DNA from: a bacterium
GTDB taxonomy: Bacteria > Hydrothermota > UBA3073 > JACQXS01 > JAQTXJ01
Assembly: GCA_028716385.1 (NCBI GenBank)
Contig: JAQUPX010000003.1
Span: 62,001 to 126,000 of the forward strand
Direction of reading: 5' to 3'
Length of the DNA stretch: 64,000 nucleotides
Notes under the pieces: model-generated
The model's input: the letters and a program-made list of their open reading frames with translations, nothing else
Told to the model about the DNA's origin: nothing
Databases searched by the model: none
Program-made: the position numbers and the translations under genes
In this document: positions 46,821-55,359 of the stretch, piece by piece
How the letters are laid out: each line of letters starts with the position of its first letter
Position numbering within the stretch: position 1 is the stretch's first letter

Positions 46821-49694
46821 ATGAAAATCGCTTTTATTGGCATAGGCAATCCTCTTAAAGGCGATGATGGCGCAGGGCCGGAAATCATATCAAAAATTAA
46901 AAAATCCCCAAATCCACAATCCACAATCCCTGCCTACCGGTCAGGCAGGCAAAATCCAAAATTACTATTGTGGGACTGCGGGACTGTTCCTGAAAATTAT
47001 CTCGGGAAAATAATAAAAGAATCTCCCGATGTACTTATATTCGTTGATGCGGGGATTTTTAATGCTCCCCCCGGAACTATCAAACTTCTCAATCTAAATA
47101 ATATAGATACCAATTCCATTTCCACACACAGTCTTTCACTGGATTACATTATAAACTGGATTAAAACCGAGATTAAAACACAGGTGTTCGTAATAGGAAT
47201 TCAAGCAAAAAGCACCAACTTCGGAGACCCCATAAGCCGTGAAGTTAAAGAATCCATAAAGTTACTGTCTTCCAACAAAATAGGCGCAGAAATAACATTA
47301 AAAGGATTAGTTCAGGGAGTCGGAATGAGACCCTACTTGCACAAGTTATCAAATAAATTCTCACTAAAAGGCAGGGCAAAAAACTTTCCCGGCGGAGTGA
47401 AATTATGGGTAGAAGGGAACTTAATTGATGTATTACTATTCTTTGATACCTTAGACGGGAAAGATTCCCCGGCCCTTGCTAATATACTCGAAAAAGAACT
47501 ATTCTTCAAAACACCAAAATCCTTCAAGGAATTCAAAATAGAAACTAGCGATGAAATCGGAACCGATTTTGTTCTCATTCCACCGGACATAGCTATTTGC
47601 GACGAATGCCTTAAAGAGTTACAAAGCACTAAAGACAGAAGACATAATTATCCTTTTATAAATTGCATAAATTGCGGGCCCCGCTTTACTATCATCAAAA
47701 ATATCCCGTATGACCGCAAAAATACTACTATGCAGAAATTCACTATGTGCCCCAACTGCGCAAACGAATATAATAACATAAAAAATCGCAGATACCACGC
47801 TCAACCCAATGCCTGTTACGTATGCGGTCCTGACGTAGAAATATCCAAAAAATCAGGGAATAAAGCGCTGACGGAAACAATCAACTTATTAACAAAAGGC
47901 GAAATCATAGCGCTTAAAGGGATTGGCGGATTTCATCTTGTATGCGATGCTACTAATGAATCTGCCGTTAACAAACTGCGGAAACTAAAATCCAGACCTT
48001 TCAAGCCTTTTGCAGTAATGTGCTCAAGTATAGATAAAATAAAACAATTCGCAGAAGTCTCAAAATCGGAAGAAGAGTTATTAACTTCAAATAAAGCACC
48101 CATAGTGCTGTTAAAGAAAAAAAGTAGCAGTAAAATAGCCAAATCAATAGCTCCCGATAATAATTATATCGGCGTTATGTTAGCTTATACTCCCCTGCAT
48201 TACTTGATTGCCGATAAATTTCTATGTATCGTAGCCACAAGCGGAAACACAACGGATGAGCCTTTAATCAAAGATAACGCCGAAGCTAAAAATAAATTAT
48301 CCAAATTCACCAAAAACTTTTTGCTTCATAATCGCCCGATTGAAGTAAGATGCGATGATTCCGTGGTGAAATTTATATCAAACAAACCTGTTTTATTCCG
48401 GAGGGCAAGAGGTTATGCGCCTTTACCTGTAAAACTTCTTTCTACTTCTCCATCCATACTTGCCGTTGGAGCAGAATTGAAAAACGCTTTTTGCATTACA
48501 AGAGAAAACTTTGCGTTTTTATCCCAGCATATAGGAGACTTGAAAAACTACGAAAATTATGAAGTTTTCAAATCCACAATTGAACATTTCAAAAAACTTT
48601 TCAAGATAACCCCGGATATAATCGCTTATGATTTGCATCCCGAATATCTATCAACAAAATATGCATTGGAGTTATCGGGGAAAGACCTCACTAAAATAGG
48701 CATTCAACATCATTGGGCGCATATTGCAAGTTGTATGGCAGAAAACAATATTGATTCGCAGGTGATTGGCGTAGCATTTGACGGGACAGGATATGGAACG
48801 GACGGAAATATATGGGGCGGGGAATTTTTACTATGCACATACACGAATTTTGAACGAATAATGCATTTTAAGTATACGGGACTCCCCGGAGGAGATATTG
48901 CTTCCGTTGAAACCGGACGAATGGCAATGAGCTACTTGTTTGATATGTATGGAACATCCCGACGAGAAAAATCCCAAAAACTAATCTCTAAATGGAAAAA
49001 TTCCGACTTAATTTACAAAATGCTTGAAAATAACTTTAACTGCCCGCTAAGTTCAAGCGTAGGCAGAATATTTGATGCGGTAGCGGCTATAACGGACGTA
49101 TGTCAATTAAATACTTGTGAAGGTGAATCCGCGATGAAACTTGAAAAATTGGCAGAGGAATATATGAACCGTAGGGACATAGCGTGCTATGTCCCCGAAC
49201 CGTATACTTATAAAATAGTAACTCAATCCGCCTCAGGCGGATCCAGCTTGCCTGCCGATAGGCATGGCTTGAGGAATAAAAGTAACTCAAGCTTCCAGCT
49301 TGAAACTTCTAACCACAAGCAAGTCAACGCCACAGCGGACTCCGCAAAAGGCGGAGATGCTTGTGATACAATAGACATTTCCCCTACCATTACTGAAATA
49401 ATGTCTGAAGTCAACAAATCAACTCCTGCAGAAATATCTGCAAAGTTCCACTCCACAATCGCTCACATAGTAAAAGACGGGTGTATAAACATACGAAATA
49501 AATATGCTATAAGTAGAGTAGCATTATCCGGCGGCGTATTTCAAAATAAAGTTTTGACTGAGAGTGCCGTTAAATTATTAAAAGAAGAAGGCTTTGAAGT
49601 TTACACACATTCAATTGTCCCTCCGAATGATGGCGGAATATCGCTCGGACAAGCAGCAATCGCTCAAGCGCTTTATCTCAGCAAAGCTGGGTAA
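46821..49694 (+). CDS. hypF: Fusion of hydrogenase maturation protease (HycI/HyaD family) and carbamoyltransferase HypF
   Basis: N-term FIGIGNPLKGDDGAG...FVDAG...STHSLSLDYI; HypF acylphosphatase GLVQGVGMRPYLHKL; zinc motifs CDECLKEL, CINCGPRFTI, CPNCANEY, CYVCGPDV; Kae1-like GIQHHWAHIASCMAENN...GVAFDGTGYGTDGNIWGGEFL. Confidence 0.93.
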   Translation: MKIAFIGIGNPLKGDDGAGPEIISKIKKSPNPQSTIPAYRSGRQNPKLLLWDCGTVPENYLGKIIKESPDVLIFVDAGIFNAPPGTIKLLNLNNIDTNSISTHSLSLDYIINWIKTEIKTQVFVIGIQAKSTNFGDPISREVKESIKLLSSNKIGAEITLKGLVQGVGMRPYLHKLSNKFSLKGRAKNFPGGVKLWVEGNLIDVLLFFDTLDGKDSPALANILEKELFFKTPKSFKEFKIETSDEIGTDFVLIPPDIAICDECLKELQSTKDRRHNYPFINCINCGPRFTIIKNIPYDRKNTTMQKFTMCPNCANEYNNIKNRRYHAQPNACYVCGPDVEISKKSGNKALTETINLLTKGEIIALKGIGGFHLVCDATNESAVNKLRKLKSRPFKPFAVMCSSIDKIKQFAEVSKSEEELLTSNKAPIVLLKKKSSSKIAKSIAPDNNYIGVMLAYTPLHYLIADKFLCIVATSGNTTDEPLIKDNAEAKNKLSKFTKNFLLHNRPIEVRCDDSVVKFISNKPVLFRRARGYAPLPVKLLSTSPSILAVGAELKNAFCITRENFAFLSQHIGDLKNYENYEVFKSTIEHFKKLFKITPDIIAYDLHPEYLSTKYALELSGKDLTKIGIQHHWAHIASCMAENNIDSQVIGVAFDGTGYGTDGNIWGGEFLLCTYTNFERIMHFKYTGLPGGDIASVETGRMAMSYLFDMYGTSRREKSQKLISKWKNSDLIYKMLENNFNCPLSSSVGRIFDAVAAITDVCQLNTCEGESAMKLEKLAEEYMNRRDIACYVPEPYTYKIVTQSASGGSSLPADRHGLRNKSNSSFQLETSNHKQVNATADSAKGGDACDTIDISPTITEIMSEVNKSTPAEISAKFHSTIAHIVKDGCINIRNKYAISRVALSGGVFQNKVLTESAVKLLKEEGFEVYTHSIVPPNDGGISLGQAAIAQALYLSKAG
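46929..46949. repeat. Palindrome cctgcct-accggtc-aggcagg inside the HycI domain, in frame
   Basis: 7-bp arms; encodes IPAYRSGRQN. Confidence 0.85.
49174..49356. repeat. Cluster of palindromic elements inside hypF, in frame
   Basis: gggacatagc-gt-gctatgtccc (49174-49195); atccgcctcaggcggat (49226-49242); cttgcctgccgataggcatggc (49247-49268); caagcttccagcttg (49288-49302); ctccgcaaaaggcggag (49340-49356). Confidence 0.9.
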
Positions 49695-49724
49695 CTCTCT
49701 TCTAGGTTGAAATGTCATAAATGG

Positions 49725-49752
49725 GTAGATTGAAGCCCTCGCTTCAATCTAC
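49725..49752. repeat. Perfect 12-bp-arm hairpin gtagattgaagc-cctc-gcttcaatctac
   Basis: Direct reading; no T-tract. Confidence 0.8.
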
Positions 49753-49935
49753 TGAAAGTGGAGGCTCTTACCTAGCCCGTACTCTGTCATTCTGAACGAA
49801 GTGATTACAAACCCTTAATTTATTTAGGGTTTTGTTATCCAGAAGCGTAGCGTAGGGAGAATCTATTTTTTGGGATTTGTGTCTTCTTCCGCCTCAGGCG
49901 GATTAAAATGATATAAAAACTTGCAATAAAAAAAA

Positions 49936-49958
49936 CGAGTCCGCCTAAGGCGGACTCG
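49936..49958 (-). terminator. Terminator of citrate synthase built on the ccgcctNaggcgg palindrome
   Basis: cgagtccgcct-a-aggcggactcg flanked by A- and T-tracts; lies 19 bp after the stop. Confidence 0.85.
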
Positions 49959-49976
49959 TTTTTATTTTTAAACAAC

Positions 49977-51248
49977 TTATTTTGCTATATTATCTTTCAT
50001 CCACTTCGTGGTAACTGATTTCGGTCTCTCTATTGATTCGCCCCATGCTCTGCTCATAACAAGCTGTGCACACATTCCGAGCGCTCTCGATACTCCGAAC
50101 AATACCGTATAATACTCAAATTCCTTGACTCCGAAGAAATATAACAAGCTTCCGGATGCTGCATCGACGTTTGGCCATGGATCTTTTGCTTTGCCGTGTT
50201 CCGTCAATACCTTCGGAACGATTTCATATACTTTTTCTACTATCTGGAATATCGGGTCATTCGGGCAGGCTTTCTTACCAAAAGCTTTGAAAGCTGCATA
50301 TCTCGGGTCTGTAATTCTTAATACTGCATGTCCATAACCCGGGACAACTTTACCTGAATTAAGAGTATCCCATGCAAATTGACGTAATTGTTCATCGCTT
50401 GGTACTCCACCGAATTTATCTTTTACCATAAGAATCCATCCAAGACATTCCTGATTTGCTAATCCGTGTAAAGGTCCTGCTAATCCATTTAATCCTGCGG
50501 ATATTGCATAATAAGGATCTGACAATGCGGAACTTACGCAATGACAGGTGTGCGCGCTTACGTTTCCACCTTCATGGTCAGAATGCAAAACCATATAAAG
50601 ACGCATTAAATCTGCAAAATCCGGGCTATCTATTCCCATCATATGAGCATAATTTGCAGCCCAGTCTAATTTAGGATCCGATGGAATCTTTTTGCCTTTT
50701 CCAAATTTCATTCTGTATATTCCCGCTGCAATTTCGGGTAATTTAGCTAATAAATCCAAACAATCTTCAAGTGTTGCATCCCAATATTCTTCTTTTCTCA
50801 TTCCTTTGGTATATTTGTCTCTGAATATTGATTCTTTTTCCATCGCCAGAACTGCAGTATTGAACATTGCCATAGGATGTGCATCTTTAGGTAATGCTTC
50901 TAAAACGGCCCATACATAAGCCGGAACTTTTGCGCGTTTTTGGAATTCTGCTTTCATATCTTCTATAGCAGCTTTATCGGGTAATTCACCCGTGCATAAT
51001 AAATAAAAAGCCTCTTCTGACAATTTGCTTCCTAATTCTGCTACCGGATGCCCTCTTATTATTAATCCTTTTTCTGGTGGCACATCCGAAGTATCACATA
51101 TTAAACCTTTTACTCCTCTCATCCCTCCGTAAACCTGGGCAAGAGTCACCTGTGATACAACTTTATCCCCGTGAGCCTTAACCATTGCCTTGATGTCCTC
51201 TTTCATTGCAGGGATTTGTTCCTTCAATCTTTCCTTTAACGTAGCCAT
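49977..51248 (-). CDS. gltA: Citrate synthase, mitochondrial/eukaryotic-type
   Basis: YGGMRGVKGLICDTS, IRGHPVAEL, LHSDHEGGNVSAHTCHCVSSALSDPY, NGLAGPLHGLANQECLGWI, NSGKVVPGYGHAVLRITDPRY, YYTVLFGVSRALGMCAQL. Confidence 0.95.
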   Translation of the reverse strand: MATLKERLKEQIPAMKEDIKAMVKAHGDKVVSQVTLAQVYGGMRGVKGLICDTSDVPPEKGLIIRGHPVAELGSKLSEEAFYLLCTGELPDKAAIEDMKAEFQKRAKVPAYVWAVLEALPKDAHPMAMFNTAVLAMEKESIFRDKYTKGMRKEEYWDATLEDCLDLLAKLPEIAAGIYRMKFGKGKKIPSDPKLDWAANYAHMMGIDSPDFADLMRLYMVLHSDHEGGNVSAHTCHCVSSALSDPYYAISAGLNGLAGPLHGLANQECLGWILMVKDKFGGVPSDEQLRQFAWDTLNSGKVVPGYGHAVLRITDPRYAAFKAFGKKACPNDPIFQIVEKVYEIVPKVLTEHGKAKDPWPNVDAASGSLLYFFGVKEFEYYTVLFGVSRALGMCAQLVMSRAWGESIERPKSVTTKWMKDNIAK

Positions 51249-51462
51249 TTAGCCTCCCCTCCTTCTAAGTCGTACATTTATTTATAATATTTTTACTATT
51301 TTCAATTTTAGGTTTTATAAAGCAAAAAATTTCCATATTTACACAAATAGGCTACCATAATAATCAAGATTTTTTTCCTGTCAACTAATGTTTTTTAACA
51401 TCTGCGCAAGTTAATGAATTTCATTGAAATGTATTGACAAAATAAAGAATCTCCATAGTTTT

Positions 51463-52989
51463 ATGAGTGCTTTATTAAAGATAAAATTGAATTTTAACAA
51501 AAAATTGACACGGATGATATCAAGTTTCATATTACTAGGTGTTTTAATAGTATCCGGATGCACTACAAATACCCCAAAAAAACTAATCAGAACGCCTGCA
51601 GTCGCAGGAATGTGGTACCCGGCAGATAAAACGGAATTACAAAATACAATCCAAACATTCCTTAATAATGTACCGGCTGAACAAACCAATAAAGATAACA
51701 TATGCGCGATTATTGCACCCCACGCAGGATATGCTTTTTCCGGTCAAACTGCAGCTTATGCATTCAAACAACTTATCGGAAAAACTTATGAAACAGTAAT
51801 AATTATAGGCCCAAAACATCCGCCGAAAAGTAACACCATCCCTGATTTAACGGAAAAAGGAATTTACGTTGATTGCGCAAACGCATACAAAACACCTGTT
51901 GAAACTACAGATATAAATACTTCTATGGCAAAAGAACTTATTGCCTGCAATGAAATTTTTCACCCCATTCCCGAAACAGGCACGGATGAACATTCGGTAG
52001 AAGCTGAAATACCTTTTCTACAAGTAGTGTTTGGCAATAACCTTAAAATCGTGCCTATAATTATGACCGACCATTCTTACGAAACTTGCAAAATCCTCGC
52101 AGATGCTATTATTAAGACAACTAAAGGGAAAAATATTCTTATCGTAGCCTCCTCTGACCTTTATCATGGCTATGACTATGAAGAATGCAAAACAAGCGTA
52201 AACGAAGCTTGCAGTTTGATTTCCAAATACGATATTAATAACTTTTATTCCGCTTTCATAAACAAAAATATAGCCTGCGGAGGCGCACCGATAACTACAT
52301 TAATGCTTGTATGCAAAGAATTGAACGCAACAAATGTTATTCCTTTATGTAAAACAAATTCGGGAGATGTAACAGGTCAAAAAGGGGGGTGGATTGTGGG
52401 ATACAGCAGTTTTGCTTTTACAAAAAACACTAAAACGGAATTTAAACCGCTTGATGCGCAAGCACAAACAGAATTACTCAAAATGGCAAGAAACACGATA
52501 GAAAGTTATGCAAAAAAGAAAGAAATATTAAAATTCAAACCCGCTTTTCCTATTTTAAGTGAAAAACGAGGCGTATTTGTTACCTTGCTCACTAAAGATG
52601 ACGACCTCCGCGGATGTATCGGTCATCACGAATCAGATACCCCGCTCTATGAATTAGTCCCGGAAATGGCACTCGCATCCGCATTCCAGGATTTTAGGTT
52701 CCAACCGCTAACGGAAAAAGAACTTAATAACATAAAAATCAAAATATCCGTCTACCTTACTAATGTTTATGAAATAAAAGATACGAGCGAATACGAACTC
52801 GGAGTTCACGGTATTATTATGGAAAAAAACGGCAGGGCATCTACGTTCTTGCCTGAAGTCCCGACAGAACAAAAATGGACAAAAGAAGAAACTTTTTATT
52901 ATCTTTCGCAAAAAGCCGGGTTACCGGTAGATGCATGGAAACAAGGCGCTAAATTCCTTGTCTATAAAACACAAGTATTTGGAGAATAA
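51463..52989 (+). CDS. Predicted lipoprotein: MEMO domain fused to AMMECR1 domain
   Basis: Lipobox LIVSGC; MEMO motifs APHAGYAFSG, DEHSVEAEIPFLQ, ASSDLYHG, CGGAPI; AMMECR1 LRGCIGHHESDTPLYELVPEMALASAFQDFRF. Start uncertain (51463 or about 51513). Confidence 0.88.
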   Translation: MSALLKIKLNFNKKLTRMISSFILLGVLIVSGCTTNTPKKLIRTPAVAGMWYPADKTELQNTIQTFLNNVPAEQTNKDNICAIIAPHAGYAFSGQTAAYAFKQLIGKTYETVIIIGPKHPPKSNTIPDLTEKGIYVDCANAYKTPVETTDINTSMAKELIACNEIFHPIPETGTDEHSVEAEIPFLQVVFGNNLKIVPIIMTDHSYETCKILADAIIKTTKGKNILIVASSDLYHGYDYEECKTSVNEACSLISKYDINNFYSAFINKNIACGGAPITTLMLVCKELNATNVIPLCKTNSGDVTGQKGGWIVGYSSFAFTKNTKTEFKPLDAQAQTELLKMARNTIESYAKKKEILKFKPAFPILSEKRGVFVTLLTKDDDLRGCIGHHESDTPLYELVPEMALASAFQDFRFQPLTEKELNNIKIKISVYLTNVYEIKDTSEYELGVHGIIMEKNGRASTFLPEVPTEQKWTKEETFYYLSQKAGLPVDAWKQGAKFLVYKTQVFGE

Positions 52990-52990
52990 T

Positions 52991-53812
52991 ATGAATATAA
53001 GAGAACCTGTAGTCGCAAACCAGTTTTACCCCGGGAATCCTTCCCTGTTGAAAGATATGATACTTTCTTTCTTTAAAGATAAAAACATTCCAGATATAAA
53101 AGAAAATGTTCACGCTCTTATCGTTCCTCACGCAGGATATACTTATTCAGGTAAAACCGCCGCTTATGCTTTTAAACAAATCCAGAACAAACAATACGAT
53201 TCCGTTATAATAATTGGCCCGTCTCACAGCGCAGTTTTTGACGGAATTTCCGTATACCCTGAAGGCAAGTTTAAAACCCCTTTAGGCAATATCGAAATAG
53301 ATAAAAACCTAACGGATAAAATTATTTCTTTCGATTCACGCATCATTGATGCCACAGAACCCCATATCGAGGAACATTCAATAGAAGTTATGCTTCCTTT
53401 CTTACAGGTAGCCCTTGATAATTTCAAAATTGTGCCGGTATGTATGGGAAGCTACGACTTCTCAACCTGCAACAAACTCGCAGACGCAATACTTAATGCT
53501 ATCGGACATACTAATAAAGTCCTGATTATCGCATCTTCCGATTTTTATCACGGACATAGCTATGAAGAATGCAAACAAAGCACAACCGAATCAGCAAACC
53601 TTATTGCTTCAAATAATATAGAAGAATTTTATAATCACTTTTATAAGAATAGCGCTGCCTGCGGAGGTGCTCCAATTGTAACTACTATGCTTGTAGAAAA
53701 GAAATTGCAAAACAACAAAATAACTCTGTTGAATTTAACGAATTCCGGGGACGTTACAGGTGTAAAAGCAGGATATGTCGTAGGATATGCAAGTTTGGCA
53801 ATAACGAAATAA
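52991..53812 (+). CDS. MEMO-family protein (AmmeMemoRadiSam system protein B-like)
   Basis: VPHAGYTYSGKTAAYAFKQI, EEHSIEVMLPFLQVAL, ASSDFYHGHSYEEC, CGGAPI. Confidence 0.92.
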   Translation: MNIREPVVANQFYPGNPSLLKDMILSFFKDKNIPDIKENVHALIVPHAGYTYSGKTAAYAFKQIQNKQYDSVIIIGPSHSAVFDGISVYPEGKFKTPLGNIEIDKNLTDKIISFDSRIIDATEPHIEEHSIEVMLPFLQVALDNFKIVPVCMGSYDFSTCNKLADAILNAIGHTNKVLIIASSDFYHGHSYEECKQSTTESANLIASNNIEEFYNHFYKNSAACGGAPIVTTMLVEKKLQNNKITLLNLTNSGDVTGVKAGYVVGYASLAITK

Positions 53813-53813
53813 T

Positions 53814-54245
53814 ATGAAAGTAGACAATAAAAAAGCTTTTTTTGAATACACCGTTCTTGAAAAATACGAAGCAGGTATTTCGTTGGAAGGGCAGGAAGTT
53901 AAATCCATAAGGATAGGACAGGCATCTCTTGCAGATAGTTTTTGCAGGATTATAAAAGATGAAGTCTTTGTTATGGGAATGCATATCACACACTACGATA
54001 AAGCAAGAACTATGTTGGACTCAAAACGAACACGTAAATTACTTTTACATAAAAGGGAAATAAATTCCCTGACGGGTAAAGTCAGCGAAAAAGGATTTGC
54101 GCTCATACCATTAAGCTTGTACTTTAATAAACGCGGGAAAGCAAAACTCTGTATAGCTTTATGTAAAGGGAAAAGACAATACGAAAAAAGAGAAACAATT
54201 AAAAACCGTGAACTTGAAAGAGAAATGAGAAACTTTAAAAACTAA
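53814..54245 (+). CDS. smpB: SsrA-binding protein
   Basis: EKYEAGISLEGQEVKSIRIGQASLADSF, HITHYDK, RTRKLLLHKREI, IALCKGKRQYEKRETIKNRELEREMR. Confidence 0.92.
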   Translation: MKVDNKKAFFEYTVLEKYEAGISLEGQEVKSIRIGQASLADSFCRIIKDEVFVMGMHITHYDKARTMLDSKRTRKLLLHKREINSLTGKVSEKGFALIPLSLYFNKRGKAKLCIALCKGKRQYEKRETIKNRELEREMRNFKN

Positions 54246-54247
54246 AT

Positions 54248-54580
54248 ATGATAAACCTTGCCATTCATACACAAATGTTGGAAATAACGCAATCTTTAAA
54301 CACCGCCCTTAAAAAAGCCTGTGAAAACTTTGAAAACCTTGACGAGCTACAGGAAATATTAGACAAAAGAGAAGAGTTGATAAAAAAATTATTGCAAACA
54401 AGCAAACCTTCGACAGAAATGTCCAAAAAAATATTACTAATAGAAGAAGATAACCTGAAACTATTTCAACAGCTTATAGAAAACACCTCAAATGAAATTG
54501 AAAACATAAAGCAAACAAATAAATTACTTAAAGAATATAAAAATAGTTCCCCGGATAGCGGCCTTGATATAACAAAATAA
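54248..54580 (+). CDS. Small helical/coiled-coil protein of unknown function
   Basis: Helix-rich; immediately follows smpB. Confidence 0.5.
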   Translation: MINLAIHTQMLEITQSLNTALKKACENFENLDELQEILDKREELIKKLLQTSKPSTEMSKKILLIEEDNLKLFQQLIENTSNEIENIKQTNKLLKEYKNSSPDSGLDITK

Positions 54581-54589
54581 GAACCGTTG

Positions 54590-55264
54590 TCAATCCCTGA
54601 CACAGCGTATACTAAGAGCACACCTTTTGTCGTAGCTATTACGGTGCACACTAGTGTCATGATAGCTCATAGGATGACACCACGCACTTGTAGTATCAAA
54701 CTCCGTAGTCGACCACCATCCTCCGCTGTGCCCCATACAGCCGAACGAACCATCAGGACTGCGAGCACTACCCGGAAGCGCCGAAAAACCAGTTTCGTTG
54801 GTTGCACCGACATTAGGACTTGTCCAATGGGTTGTATCGGATTCTTTCAGTTTTCCACCTGCTATGTCTTTCCCACCCAAACAGTCAGCAAGAATCGCCC
54901 ACCCGCTATCAGAAGGTATATGCCATCCTTCGGGAGCCAAACCACGTGGGTCGTTTACCGCATACCAATTATATAACTTGCCGTAAGTTTTTTCATGCTC
55001 CGCATTGTTTTTGTAATAACACCATGCACCTGTGGTTAAGTTTTTCCATTTCTCCGCGTCTTGCACTTGCGGTATAGAGTCTCCATTACGATAACAACTT
55101 ACGTTCAGGTTTTCTGCCATCCATTCCTGCTTGTCTATCTTTATCGTTTTATAGGTGTTACCACCTTTATCAGTCATCGGAACGATAACTTCTGTTTTTA
55201 TTGGTTCTCTTACACAACCCCAAAAAAATAATCCTGATACTACTATAAGGTAAACACTTTTCAT
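54590..55264 (-). CDS. Lipoprotein with Fibrobacter succinogenes major paralogous domain
   Basis: Lipobox LFFWGC; QEWMAENLNV, YGKLYNWYAVNDPRGLAPEGWHIPSDSGW, GFSALPGSARSPDGSF, GGWWSTTE, RCVRD. Confidence 0.9.
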   Translation of the reverse strand: MKSVYLIVVSGLFFWGCVREPIKTEVIVPMTDKGGNTYKTIKIDKQEWMAENLNVSCYRNGDSIPQVQDAEKWKNLTTGAWCYYKNNAEHEKTYGKLYNWYAVNDPRGLAPEGWHIPSDSGWAILADCLGGKDIAGGKLKESDTTHWTSPNVGATNETGFSALPGSARSPDGSFGCMGHSGGWWSTTEFDTTSAWCHPMSYHDTSVHRNSYDKRCALSIRCVRD

Positions 55265-55313
55265 TCTATCTCCTCCCTACTTTCTATTCCTATAAATAAA
55301 AAAACTATAAAAA

Positions 55314-55339
55314 ATGGGCGAGATATAAACCCCGCCCAT
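55314..55339 (-). terminator. Terminator downstream of serA
   Basis: Minus strand ATGGGCG...CGCCCAT followed by TTTTTTATAG. Confidence 0.7.
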
Positions 55340-55359
55340 TTATTATAATTTTCAAAAGA

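Noticed and set aside
46821-49694. Frameshifted or chimeric pseudogene interpretation of the HycI-HypF ORF
   Set aside because: Frame is open throughout and catalytic/zinc motifs of both halves are intact; palindromic inserts keep the frame.
46740-51300. A hydrogenase operon around hypF
   Set aside because: No hydrogenase subunits or hypCDE are visible; neighbours are aconitase-family and citrate synthase genes.
53700-54250. tmRNA (ssrA) next to smpB
   Set aside because: No room or recognisable tmRNA ends between adjoining coding genes.
54248-54580. FlgN-type flagellar chaperone
   Set aside because: Only helical character and length; no flagellar genes nearby, so left as unknown.
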